Source: Impatiens glandulifera
Taxonomy: Eukaryota > Streptophyta > Magnoliopsida > Ericales > Balsaminaceae
Assembly (NCBI RefSeq): GCF_907164915.1
Contig: NC_061862.1
Coordinates: forward strand, 92,273,995 to 92,337,994
Direction of reading: 5' to 3'
DNA length: 64,000 nucleotides
Below, in pieces: positions 35,745 to 47,811 of this stretch (position 1 is its first letter; the number at the start of each line of letters is the position of its first letter). Made by a program: the position numbers and the translations under genes. The notes beneath the pieces were generated by a model. That model saw only the letters and a list, made by a program, of their open reading frames with translations. It made no database searches and was not told the origin of the DNA.

Positions 35745-38072
35745 CACTAGTAAAAAAAAGGTCAATATCAACGGTTTTTACTGTTGTTATTAAACAAAAA
35801 ATGGTTAGTATTGAGTAATAACAACAGCTCAAAAAGCGGTTGACATCCGTTACTAGAGCCTCCGTAGGCATTGCTCAAACATGAAATATCAACCATTTTG
35901 GGGCGGTTTTACATGCAATTGTTATTAAGCAATATCAACTGTTTTAAAAAATGTTGTCATTACTCAATATTAACCATTTTATAGGCGTTTGTTATTAAGA
36001 ACTATAAAAGTGGTTGTAATTTCTTAATTATAATGGTTGTTGACATTTTTTATTCCGAATTTATAAAAAAAATATTTCAATTATTTAACTAAAGATCACT
36101 TTAAAATAAATTTAATTATTTTATACAAAATTTCAAATGACAAGATAATTTTTAAATATAATTCCAAATAACATTAAAATAATTTAATTCCATTACATAC
36201 AAATACTACATTTAAATAAAAAAAAATCCATAATACAAAAATTAAAAAATAATAATTTGATCTTCATCTTCTATCATCTATTTCTTCTTCCTTGATCTTC
36301 ATCTTCTATCTCTTCTTCCTTATCTTCATCTTCTATCATCTATTTCTTCTTCCTTCACATAAACCTCATTTTCTTCATAATTAACTATCTCCTATTTTTT
36401 ACAATTAATTCCGTACAAATTTAGTATACCTACATATAAAGACATTTACAACATAAATAATTAAAATTAAAGTTAATAATATAAACATTGTTGGAGGAAT
36501 CTGTCTAATCTATTTAACAACTTCTTAGTGTATATCAAAAACCTGATAATTTTACCTATAAGACAAATGAGAAAGGAATTAAGAGCATTGATTTGAAGGA
36601 GGAGAGTTGTCTCTTGGATTTGAGAGCATAAGGTTGAGGGATGAGAGAGGTTGAGGGATGAGAGAGAGATTGAGGAGATAATAAGTAATCAAGGTCATAA
36701 AAATAAAGGTTGTGGGAAGAGAGGTGATTGAGGAGAGAAGAAGTTATCAAGGTTGGTTAAGGAGAAGTTATCAGATAATGGAGAATTAATTAATTATTTT
36801 GTATAACAACCCACGATTTTAATGATATTTTATTTATTTATTTTAATTATATATATACATATATATATATTATATTTAACAAATTTAATTGCTTAAATAT
36901 TATATATATATATATATATTAACTATTAAATATTATATATAAATATAAATTATTAAATTCAAAATATTAAAAAATATTTAATATCAACTATTTTTAAAAT
37001 GGTAATATTATATATATTTACTCTATTAAATAACAAATCAAATTAATTAATATAAAAATTTTAAATTTTAAATATTTTATATGTATATATTATTAAATAA
37101 ATATGAATATTTCAAATTTAATTATATATATATATATTTATTTTATTACATAAAATATGAAATTATATTATATTTTTAAATTTAAAATATATTGTCATAA
37201 AATTTTAGTGTTTTTACTTATTATTATTATTATTATTTAATATTTATATTATATATATATATATAATTCATATAATTAATTATTAATAAATTCATATATA
37301 TTTATATAAATAATTATTAATTATATTTTAAATTTAATAAAAATATATGATTATATATCTTTACTAGTTTCTCTCTAATCTCTCCACTTATTAATTTTTT
37401 TTCTTTAAATCTTAAATTTTAATTTCTGCTTTTTAATAATATTTTTTATTCTTATTAAATATTAAAATTTATTAATATTTATATTTTTCATAAACACTAA
37501 ATTTTGTTAATACCCTAAAAAAATATTCCTTCGTGTGTATATATATATATATTTTATCTTATTTCACTTTTATTCCTCATATAAAATAAATAAAAAAACT
37601 CAAAAATTACAAATAAATTCTCATAACAACTTTTAATAAAAATATTGAATAATTTCTTTTTTACTAAGAATAAAATTTATTCAAACGTTTTGCGGCAATA
37701 ATAAAATATAATATAACAAAATATATATCAGAATAAGTCTTATTATAACGGTTGATATTTCCCCATTTATATCTAACGGTTTTTAAAATGGTTGATATAG
37801 ATTTGGTTAATATCAACAGTTTTAAAGTGGTTGATATAGATGTGATTAATATCAACGGTTTTTGAAACTGTTGATATAGAGTGGAGTCAATATCAACCGT
37901 TTTAAAATTCCGTTAATATAGATAAGTTAATATCAACCGTTTTTAAGAGCGGTTGATATTGACCCCTTTATATTAACGGTGTTTTTAAAACGGTTGGTAT
38001 TACCCCTCTAATATCAACCGCTGAACAAACAGTTACTATTTTTGGTTACTATTAATGATTTTTTTACTAGTG
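35745..38072. mobile_element. Non-autonomous CACTA transposon nested in the MULE
   Basis: The left end is CACTAGTAAAAAAA and the right end is TTTTTTTACTAGTG, a 14-bp perfect inverted repeat. TTAT flanks both ends (35741-35744 and 38073-38076). Subterminal repeats of the type ATATCAACCGTTTTAAAA / AACGGTTGATAT line both ends (35763-36060 and 37735-38045). The 2,328-bp length and lack of any transposase-like frame mark it as non-autonomous. It is a different CACTA family from the end at 15189, since the subterminal repeat differs. Confidence 0.9.
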
Positions 38073-38250
38073 TTATTTCTGAATTATTGTTCTTGCTCTT
38101 TTTCCAAATACTTCCTTATCCCAGTTATGATATCTAAATTCTGAATAATGTACTGTTTTAAAAAGGTGAATCTATCTGATTAGGGTTTATATTATCAACA
38201 AAAATGCATTATCAGGATAGTATTTACTTACCATTTTATGAAATGGAATC

Positions 38251-38397
38251 TATTCTCACAAGGTTAGTCCTCATAAAGACCATTCTCACAAGGGCAATCC
38301 TCACAAAGAACATTCTCACAAGACGAGTCCCCACAAAGACCATTCTCATAAGGTCAATCCTCACAATAATCATTCTCACAAAGACAATCCTCACAAG
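38251..38397. repeat. 30-bp minisatellite, about five copies
   Basis: Units start CATTCTCACAAG at 38251 (TATTCTCACAAG), 38281, 38311, 38341 and 38371. Each 30-bp unit is itself two similar 15-bp halves (ATTCTCACAAGG.. and TCCTCACAAAGAC..). Being a multiple of three it gives a repetitive plus-strand frame (ILTR.. repeats), which I do not call a gene. It lies in the right half of the MULE. Confidence 0.93.
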
Positions 38398-38517
38398 AAA
38401 TTTCTCCTAGTCTACTTTAGAATATTTTGGGTAATATTAAGAAGCTTATAACTTATGATATTATTTTAGGTTTGTATATTTTAAAATAATAATTTTTTAT
38501 CCATCATTACATTAATT

Positions 38518-38691
38518 GGTACAGATACCGGAACAATTACACATTTATGTGGAGATGCAAGAATTGGTGAAGATAAAGATGTAGAAATTGGTGGAAATAA
38601 AGGTGCAGATGGACCAGTTATTATTGATGTCACTCAATTACAACATGGTACAAGGCCTGATGTGAAGAGATACAACAACTATTTCAACTAG
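38518..38691 (+). pseudogene. Short exon-like frame in MULE right half
   Basis: An open plus-strand stretch without ATG follows an AG (GGTACAG, 38518-38524). It reads GTDTGTITHLCGDARIGEDKD and then GADGPVIIDVTQLQHGTRP, ending in TAG at 38689. The DGPVIIDV text is more protein-like than the surroundings. Family unknown. It could be the last exon of a captured or transposon gene. Confidence 0.3.
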
Positions 38692-38817
38692 ACAGCAAGA
38701 AGATGCAGTTAATGAAAAAAAAAAAAAGAAAATTGTTTAGAAAAGACAAATTACTAAATGAATTGGTAGGTTTTGGTATATGAAGTTTTTGTAAGGAGGT
38801 AGACTTTTAACATTTAG

Positions 38818-38950
38818 TAGATGTACGTAATGAATACATTATTATGAATTTGGATAGATGTATGTAATGAATACATTATTATGAATTTGAGTAGATATAT
38901 GTAATGAATACATTATTATGATTTTGGATAAATATGTGGAATGATGAATT
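38818..38950. repeat. 37-bp tandem repeat, three and a half copies
   Basis: Units 38818-38854, 38855-38891 and 38892-38928 share TAGATGTATGTAATGAATAC and ATTATTATGAATTTGGA, followed by a decayed partial copy. Confidence 0.93.
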
Positions 38951-39398
38951 TTGCTGCTATATAATTAATTTATGATATTATATGAATCTTTATTAATGTT
39001 AGGTATGTTTTTAATTTATTTCATAGTGAATTAGGGTAACAAAGAAAGGTAAAAGTTGTTTGTTTTATTATTTAGGAATGTTAATAAAATTAAATATTTA
39101 ATTAAAAAAAAGTGAATTATTATTATGCCTCTCAAAATGTATAGATTATTTAGTTCATGCATAAAATGTAAGTGTTTTATTATTTAGAATTGTGAATAAA
39201 AATAAATATATATCAATTTTGAAAAATGACATGTTAATCAAATATTTTATCATTTAACGGAAAATTTAACAGACCTTGATGTTTTTGTTAACTAGTGACA
39301 TAAATGAACATTAAACTCAACTAAAGTGGTATGAACGAATAAAAATTAATTCTGTGATATATGTGAATATTTCAATATAGTTTGATGATAAAATTGAC

Positions 39399-40200
39399 TT
39401 TCTTAATTTCTTAATATCATTCCATGTAAAGGGCAAAAAGAAGAAACATTTCTCTCATCATTCTTATTCTTATGCAATTTATCAACTTAAGGCAAGGAAA
39501 AAAAAAAAAGACAATAAATGCTAAACTTTATACATGGATAGAAGAGATGTTTGGAATAATAAAGTTCTAGATAATATATATGATAATTTTAATATATAAT
39601 GAGCTATTTTTTTTATGTATGAATTGGATATGAAATTTGGTGTCGATTATAACTTATACCTATCCCTGTATCCCTGAATACGATGGATTTCAAGTTTACT
39701 CTTTGATCTGCATGTATTAAATTTGTTGATATCCATTGACATCACTAGTACTAAGTTGAAGTGAAGTTTCCTGCTACTCTTTTAAATAAATAAATAACTC
39801 AAGTGCTCTATAGTGATATTTGAAAGGAAACTCCAATAACTTTTTAATTATTTTATATTATTACTTAACTTCTACAACAACTTACTAGACGTGGTCACCA
39901 TATGTTTATCTTATTCTCACCATATGGATTCCTACTACTTCAGCATAATCATATTAATTAAATAACAAGTCACACGCATTTCTAGTCATTTCTATAAAAA
40001 GGTTAAAATATTCAATTAAGAACCGAATATATCTAGGATAATTATTGAAAATATACATAGTTTTGGTTTCTTTACCACATTATATTGAAAACTTATTATT
40101 CATCTGATCAGTTAATTATATTGAAAACTTTTTATATATATTATATTAAATATTCCGTTTATATAATTTTATTATATAATTTTTTTTCTTTATCGAATCT
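39399..40200. other. AT-rich intergenic DNA
   Basis: No gene recognised. Confidence 0.35.
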
Positions 40201-40840
40201 AGGGGTGTTCAACCGGTCGGTTAAACGGTTTCGATTAAATCTGATTTTATCTCTTATTTTACAAATTGGTTAACCGGTCAGTATTGATATCGGTTTTACC
40301 GGTTTTGGTTTTACTGGTTTCGGTCGGTTAACCGGTTTAACTGTGAACCGATAATTCAATTTTATTCAATTAAATATTAAACTTATTAAATATTTTTTTT
40401 TTCAAAATCTTTATTTACATAAGTACTATTGTTATTCTCCATTTTTTATCTATCTTATAATATTAAAAATATGTTATAATATATTATATTATATATCTTA
40501 TAATATTAGAAATATGTTATAATATATTATATTATAGTAACAATATAATGTATTTTAAAAATATTAATATTTAAACTAATAACTATATAAATTATTATTT
40601 TTAAATAATTCTATATAAATTATAATTTAAAATTTAAAAATAATAAATATATATATATATTATTAAATATTATTTATAATATATCTAATATTTACAAAAT
40701 AACTAATACAAATATATATGATTAAATTATTACGGGTTTACGGTTAAACCGCTAAAAAATTGGTTAATCGGAACCGTTAGAACCGGTTAACCAATAAACA
40801 GTACCGCAAGAATTTTTCAAAATTGAACCGGTGATACATT
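40201..40840. mobile_element. hAT-like MITE, AGGGGTGTTCAACCGG family
   Basis: It starts CTAGGGGTGTTCAACCGGTCGG. Both ends are rich in ACCGGTT/GGTTAACCGG words (40213-40350 and 40735-40832), with an AT-rich centre. The right terminus is worn (GAACCGGTGATAC). It belongs to the same broad end type as the element at 29382-29896 but has a different interior. Confidence 0.65.
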
Positions 40841-40949
40841 AGTAAAAAAATCACTCTAGAGGACAATAAATGCATTAACGTACTGCCTCCACCCATTTCA
40901 TCCCTAATGAGAGATGATTCAAAATTTAACGCTCTTACCTAATTTGAAG

Positions 40950-41900
40950 AAAAAAAAGTTTATTTAGATATAATTATCATACTTAAACGTATGTATTAAT
41001 AAAAGATTATTTTAACGTACATATAATAATAATAAAAAAATGAGACTAATTTAGGCTCATCTAGTAAATAAAAGTTATTTTTTATTTAATATATTTTCTT
41101 TCAGTTTTTTCGTTAATTAAACCATTTAAATTTATTTCATTTCTAGATTTTTTATTATTTTTATATTAATTTTTTTTATTTCATTTTTATTTTTTTTTAT
41201 CAATTTTTATTTCTAATTATTTTTAAAAATGTTTTAGCAAATTATTTATAAATTTGTTTTATCGTAATATTTGTATGAAGGATTTCTTTTTTATTTAATT
41301 TAATATAAACAAAATAAAATTAATAATTTTTTATTTAAGGTTGATTATTACTCTTTTGTTGTTTGTTGTTATTATTATTATTTAATTCTTGATTATTAAT
41401 TAATTAAATTTTGTGTTGAAAGGATAAATAATTGTTATATCTAATTATTCGGACCAAACAATTTTAAAATAATTAATCACCAATGTTAATATAACAAAAC
41501 ATAAAAAAAATATAAAATTAAAATAATTAATAATTAATATATATATATATAAGATAAAATTAAAATAATCAATAATAAATATTCATATAAAAATAATAAA
41601 AAAATTTATAAAAAAAATAAAAATAAAGAATTAATTAATTAATTAATAATAAAAAGAGAGAAAAAATATATTAATATTTAATTAATAAATATATAAATAA
41701 AAACATAAAAATTATCTATAATTTACTAAAAGACAAATTCATTTTATTGCTAAAAGTTACTGCCTAAATGTTGAACTATTGACCCTACTTATTCGGATAG
41801 GTGTTTACCCCTAAAATGTTTCATAACAAATTTTATTGAGAGGAATCAAAAGAAAAGGGTCACATCAACACGTGTATTTGAGAGATTAAATGAGCCTATT
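40950..41900. mobile_element. Long-inverted-repeat element, first copy (inverted orientation)
   Basis: Its interior (about 41440-41700) is a reverse-complement copy of the interior of the next element (about 42120-42350), including the GGACCAAACAATTTTAAAATAATTAAT stretch. The left end contains TACGTATGTATTAATAAAAG-like words of the shared TIR. Boundaries are approximate. Confidence 0.55.
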
Positions 41901-41931
41901 CATAGTACATATATTTAAATGACATTTTTTT

Positions 41932-42940
41932 AGGAAAGATACTCACTTAGACATATGTACTTGTACAACTAGCCCATTTATACGTATGTACTAATAAAAA
42001 TTCATTTAAACATACGTACTATCAAAAATTGACTCATTTAGTTTTTTTAGTAAACCATAGTTAATTTTTATTTTTTAATTTATATATTTATTAATTAAAT
42101 ATTAATATATTTTCTCTTTTATTCTTTTTTATTAATAAAGAACTCTCTATTTTTATTTTTTTTATAAATATTTTATTATTTTTATATGAGTATTTATTAT
42201 TGATTATTTTAATTATATATATATATAAGCATTCATTATTAATTATTTTAACTTTATATATATTTTTTTATATATTTTTTTTATTAACATGGATTATTAA
42301 TTATTTTAAAATTATTTGGTCTAAATGATTGAATATAATAATAACTTATACTTTCAATAATAAAAAAAATTTAACATAAAAATTAATTAATTAATATTTA
42401 GATAATAATAACAACTCATTCATCAAACACCAAAAGAGTAATAATCAAGATAAAATAATGTTACTTGCTGTTACTATAAGTTATGAATAAAATTAAATAA
42501 AAAATTATTAATTTCATTTTTGTTCTATTAAATTAAATAAAAAATTCTTTAAAAAATATTATAGTAAAATATAAAATTCATAAATAAGTTACTAAAGTTT
42601 TAAAAAAAATAAGAATTTAATATCTATGAGAAATAAAAAAATGATAAAAAATATGAAGATAAAAAATAAACTAATATAAAATTAATAAAAAATTTAAGAA
42701 TGAAATAAATTATCTGGTTTAATTAATATAAAAAAAAAAAGAGAAATAAAATATATTAATATTTAATTAATAAATATATAAATTTAAAAATAAAAATTAA
42801 TTATGGTTATTAAAAGAGGCTAAATGAGCTAATTTTTAATAGTATGTATGTTTAAATGACCTTTTATTAGTACATACGTGCAAGTGAGCTAATTGTACAA
42901 GTACATAGGTCTAAGTGAACTTTTTTCCTTAAGTTATTAG
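41932..42940. mobile_element. ~1-kb MITE with ~190-bp terminal inverted repeats
   Basis: The left arm 41932 to about 42125 and right arm about 42740 to 42940 are inverted copies: CACTTAGACATATGTACTTGTACAA, ACGTATGTACTAATAAAA, TTAAACATACGTACTAT and CTCATTTAG, then TTAATTTTTATTTTT..TTTATATATTTATTAATTAA. The long TIRs suggest a Mutator-like non-autonomous element. No coding region. Confidence 0.8.
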
Positions 42941-43923
42941 TTCATACGTTTAAATGAGCAAGTTGTATAAGTACATATGTCTAGGGTCGGCCCTAGGGTA
43001 AGCCCAACAAACTCCGAATTAGGGCAACCCATTAAATAAAATAAAGAAGACATTTCTAGCATTTTTTAAACATAAAAATGTCTATCATAGTGGTTTATGA
43101 TGAAAATTTAAGATTATTATTTAGTTGTTCTAACCTCACCAAATTTTTTTTTATCTTTTTTATTTTAGCTGTCAATCAAAATTCACATTTATTTTAAGTT
43201 GGGTCAGCCCAAAACTCGAAGTCGACTCTGCATACGTTTTAAGTGAACTTTTTTCCTAATTTCAATAGTGTATTTTTAGTGAGAATTGAAATTAGAGATT
43301 GATAAAATTATAAAAATTAAGTGATTTAATTAGTTAGATTTTTCAACTAAATGTGTATGCATAAAATATTTTTTTTTATATTAAACCAATATTAATAATT
43401 GACTTTATATCCATCCGACCATAATTTTGGTCTTTAATTTGAATTTTTATATAATCTTTTAATAAAATAAAAAAATAATAGTTATAAGATTTATTAAAGT
43501 ATAAGAAATATTGTAGTATATTTATATATGTAAGAAAAGAAGATTATAAAATAAAGTATATTTAAATTAATTAATATATTTTAAACTTATTTATATTAAG
43601 TATAGACTTAATTAATTTTTAAAATGATCATCATTATTTATAAAATAATCAATTCAGCCAATGGTGTTTTGGAGTTATAAGATGTTTATTATTGAACCAG
43701 TAGGAATGTGTGAGCGATTTTAACATCAATTTATCTAAATTTAAATATTAATATTTTTCAAAAATAAACAATTTAATTGTGGTAACTTAAATAACACTAA
43801 TAATTCTAATTGCATTGAATCTCTAAATTCTCATCAATATTGAAGACTTTCAAAGAAGAATCAGATCTACATTTCATTAATTAATAAGAAAGACAAAGTA
43901 AAGCTTTTAACCGGAAAGTGAGA
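42941..43923. other. Intergenic DNA with TIR debris
   Basis: A further piece of the same TIR (CATACGTTTAAATGAGCAAG and GTACATATGTCTAG) lies at 42940-42985, and GTGAACTTTTTTCCT recurs at 43244. The block 42986-43225 (GGGTCGGCCCTAGGG to GGGTCAGCCC) looks like another short insertion between these pieces. The rest is AT-rich and includes the 3' flank of the NPH3-type gene. Confidence 0.45.
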
Positions 43924-46655
43924 TCACCGCCGGCGACTGGTTATCTCTTTCTTCTTTATCATAAAAACTTCTCCGACGCCGCCGCCGCCGGTGCCGTCAA
44001 ATTCTTCATCTCCTCTCTTCTTATCCATTTTCGTCTCTGTTCCTGAGCTAGATCCTCTTCGAAACGCATTCTTCAATCTCATCATCAATTTCTTCCTAAA
44101 ATTCATCATCCCCTGTTTCTGACTCGTCGAAGAATCGCCAAACTGATTCGACCCATCTGATGATTCGTTCGAAATCTCAACAATTTTACCTCTCCTAGGA
44201 AATCCCCTGAACTCAGTTGATGAAACCGATCCTCTATCAATCTTACTCTCCGGTCGAATCATCCTAAAACTCACAGACCCACGATTTCGATTCTCTGATT
44301 CCCTAAGAACCTCTTTTAGACAACCCAGTTCTTCTTCCAGGCTTTGAATTCGGGAACTTGTGACATCCATTGCTTCCCTCAGCTGACCCACTTGACGGTT
44401 TGAAGCATCTTGCCGGAGAATTGACCCTAATGTGATCACTTTACTGGTATTGGCAATGGGGATCGGATTTGGGTGGGCTTTTGCGGCCGAGCAGAGTGCT
44501 CGACGAGTGTTGAGTTGTTCTATGAACATGGCTTGGACCATGAATCGGAGAGGCATTCTAGGGTTTTGGACGGCGTTCATGATTGCCGCCGGCGAAAGTG
44601 AACCGCAGTCTATGAAGTTACATAGCCGGGTTTTTTTCTCCTCCGTTAACTTCTCCCCATTTACCTGTTCACGATGATGATATAAATTTGTTATTGTTTT
44701 TTTTTTCAAAAAAAGACCCCTTAACTTTTGTTTTATTTTAAAATTCATTAATTAAAAAAAATAATGATAAAGACATGTTTACCTGGAGATGTAAATCAAT
44801 AATTCTATAGATAAGGTCATGATCCATTAGCCGATGATGCAATGCCTCAACAATTAATTCAAATTGTTCCGTTTTCACGGTCTTTATCTCGTCGATACAA
44901 CGTAAAACATGGTCCATATTCGTAGTCAAACTCAAGGCGTGTATGCATCTACTTACGAGAAATGACGTAATTTCAGATTCGGGTAGCAATGACAAACATG
45001 AGCGAAAAACGACCGAAGCGTAATCATCGGATAACGAGGCAAATTGGCGAAAATAGGTGTCGGCCTTTTCGAGAAGGTCTTCATCGTCGTCGACCGATGT
45101 TAGTTCCAACTGCTCAGCCGCTACTATTATGTCAACAACGTTAAATGGCGTGATGACAATTCTTGAACCGTAACAAAAGTCTGTTATGAGAGTAAAAGTG
45201 TCTGCTTTTATCTTTAGGGGAGGAGAAATGGTGATTTCAGAAGATCCTTTTAGTTGACGATTAAAATAACCACTCTTAGATATTAAGATATCCTGAAAAT
45301 TTAAAATTGAAGAAATAGTAATTAAATAAAATTGAAAATATAGAGAATGAAATAGAAATACAGGATGAAATTTTAATTCTTATTTGACACTATTTAGAAA
45401 AGAAAATTAAGCTACATATATAAAAATAAATAAATAATAAGTAGGTGTTTAATGGCTTGGACTGCATATACATGAAAGTAGGTTTGGAGAAAGCTGAATC
45501 ATTCCCCATTCTTGCAATTCGGAGAAAGCTATTATCTCATATTCTAATGGTTTGTTTATTTCTCTTTGAAATAATTTTTTTTAATAAGTAATTAAAAAAT
45601 AAATTATTTGAGTTATTTTCCTCAAAAGATTAAAATACTCTTTATATTTAATATTTTAAAATATTATAAAAAATAATATTCTACATTTTTGTTGATATTT
45701 ATTTAATTTTAATTCAAATAAATTAGTTTAAACAAAGACTCTCCAAAACTAACACTTTTATAAATAAATAAAAAGTAAAAATAGCTTGATAATCCATGTC
45801 AATTTTTATATATTTTCTTTTTTTTAAAAAAGTGAAAAATGTAATGATCTAAAATATTAGAGTATGTTTGAGTTAGACAGTTACAAATTATCACATTACA
45901 AGGATTTTTCAAATTCCATTGTTTTTTTCCTATAAATAAGATTGAATTTTTGTCACAATCAAAATTACTTGTAAAAATTATCCAAATGAAAAATCATGGA
46001 TTATTGATAATTTATTTTGATTTTTAACAAAAATAAAAAAAATGTACCAAATAAGCCCGGGAAATAATCTCTTGACTCGAAATCTTAGGTAGCAGCAATG
46101 TTATTAACAAAAGACTTATATGTTAGAATTTGTTCAAACAAATTTATTGTAAAGATACGAATTAAATTATCTTTTTGTGTTTCCTTTCTTTCAAAATTCA
46201 TCATAAATATTTTTGTTTGGCAAATAACCAATTTACATACCCACAAAAATTTCAAAATCTTTCTAACTTTGAGAATCCACATCCTAGTCCTAATATATAT
46301 ATATATATTGAAATTGAATTTGAAATAAACAAACCAAGGGTAAATAAAGATGAAAAACCTTAAAATTACCTTATGCAAATAGAAATGCGAATCTTCAACA
46401 TGTACCAACACATCTGCTTCCCTATCAATCAATAACCTAAAAAACAACAACAACAATACGACAAACATAACCGTCATTTCTCAAAAGTAAACTAAATTAC
46501 CGTTAAAATCTACCTTACCTTGGCTCTACTACTCTAGAATCAGATGGACTCGGAGAGACAGAAAGAGTAGAAGATGTTGAAACGACATCGTTTTCTAAAT
46601 CTTCATCCTCATATATAGTTTCCACCATTCCCAAACCATTCCAAGAAGGCTTCAT
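43924..46655 (-). CDS. BTB/POZ and NPH3 domain protein
   Basis: A member of the NPH3/RPT2-like family, plant BTB proteins that act as adaptors, the best-known being phototropin partners at the plasma membrane. Four exons in consistent phase: 46519-46655, 46370-46436, 44783-45292 and 43924-44664, giving 484 residues. The BTB part starts near residue 50 (READVLVHVEDSHFYLHKDIL, then KSGYFNRQL, then LITDFCYGSRIVIT). The linker has the typical CYF..-like region (AAEQLELTS, LLEKADTYFRQF). The NPH3 region contains LYRIIDLHLQ-type sequence (IYRIIDLHLQ), CNFIDCGSLSPAA and NPRMPLRFMVQAMFIEQL. A coiled coil follows (about 370-395, LEEELGCLKEVLRESENRN), then a basic glycine/serine tail. It is shorter than phototropin-class NPH3 (about 750), like the short subfamily. 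The exact ortholog is not assigned. Confidence 0.92.
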
Positions 46656-47559
46656 TCTTCACTCAAAACTCACCGGTAACCGCCACCGCCGCCGTCTATA
46701 TCTTCCCACCGGCCACCGGTCGGATCTCTTTCTAGGGTCGGTCGTAAAATAGAGAGAGAAATTATTTTGGGTTTTGAAGAGTTTTTATTTATTACAAAAA
46801 AATTGGGTTGGTGAATTGAATGACAATGGATGGTCACGGTCATATTCATACAGAGCTATAAATGCAATTTTCCCTTAATTAACGCACTACATTAAATTTA
46901 AAAAATAAGTCCTTATATTTTTAAATATATTATAATTTGATACTCGTTCTTGTAAACATATGTGATTCTCTTGATATTTACTTGGGAGTTATGGAAATCT
47001 TTCCTTAATGAGCTTTATAATAAAATTTCATTTTAGATATTCTTTCCTTTAATTCCATAAAAAGGGATCATATTTGAATTTAGTCTTACATAAATTAAAT
47101 ATTGATAATGCAATAAAAGCTATTAATTATGGAATTATTTTTCAGTTACCATATTAGAAAGTTCAATGGAATTATGGGGTGTGTTTGATACGCCATTTAG
47201 CAGTTTTTTTTTTTTTTTGGATTTTTAGGGATTAATAATTGTGATGTTAAATTCGAGTGAGACCCACGAGTCTAGTCCTTGTACTAGGTCCCATTAATTA
47301 ATGTGCTCACCAAAGTTTTATTTTTATTTTTTCATATTTATGATTTGATTTGGATATTTTTATTTATTTTGTATTATCTTCGTCCATTAAGAGACTGTAC
47401 TTTGTTGATCTATAGGCTCGACTAGTTACATCTAAAAAAAAATTTTGGTCACCTTCAAATTTTGTTTAAAGAATTTTGGCTCCAATTGGTCATTTGAACA
47501 TAGTTTTTTAGGGTTTTAAATTATATGATAAGGTTGTTATTTTTTTTTCCGACTAGTTT
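46656..47559. other. Promoter side of the NPH3-type gene and AT-rich DNA
   Basis: GC-richer leader with CCACCG repeats at 46680-46725. No other gene seen. Confidence 0.45.
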
Positions 47560-47811
47560 AAGTTCAAACCGGGACGAATTCAAAAATTTGAGTTGGGTGG
47601 GCATGAAAAAAAAATTAGAAGACTTACAAAATAACGAAAAAATTATGAATAAAATAAGAGTATATAAAAGTAAGTTTTTTTTTTTTTTTAAATTAGATAA
47701 AAAAAATAGTGTATTAAATTAAAAAAATTATGAAACTAAATGGTAATGTCACATTTATACCGTAAATATTTTTTTTTATGAGCTTCGATTCACCCTAACT
47801 CCTGTCTCTAA
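47560..47811. repeat. Dispersed repeat: GGGACG..AAATTTGAGTTG family, copy 2
   Basis: Colinear with 28555-28800. The right end reads CACCCTAACTCCTGTCTC, which with GGGACGAATTC at the left forms a rough inverted pair, as in non-autonomous DNA transposons. Confidence 0.65.

Larger units (their letters stand above)
35117..39398. mobile_element. Mutator-like element with ~300-bp terminal inverted repeats
   Basis: Left arm 35117 to about 35411 and right arm about 39024 to 39398 are inverted copies. Both outer ends start GTCAATTTTATCATC. Shared blocks follow: CACTTGATCAC/TCACAGAAT, TTCGTTTATACC/TTCGTTCATACC, GTTCATTTATGTCACTA, CTGTTAAATGA/CCGTTAAATGA, GACATGTCATTTTT, ATTCTAAATAATAAAAC and TTACCCTAATTCACTA. 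Long TIRs of this kind are typical of MULEs. A clear 9-bp target duplication is not visible. A CACTA element (35745-38072) is inserted inside, so the MULE itself is about 2 kb. No transposase is recognisable. Confidence 0.82.

Noticed and set aside
38204..38410. 68-codon frame with ILTR repeats
   Set aside because: Produced by the 30-bp minisatellite, whose length is a multiple of three. No start context or relatives.
46085..46477. 130-codon minus-strand frame
   Set aside because: Only 46370-46436 is a real exon (of the NPH3-type gene). The rest is intron sequence that happens to be open.
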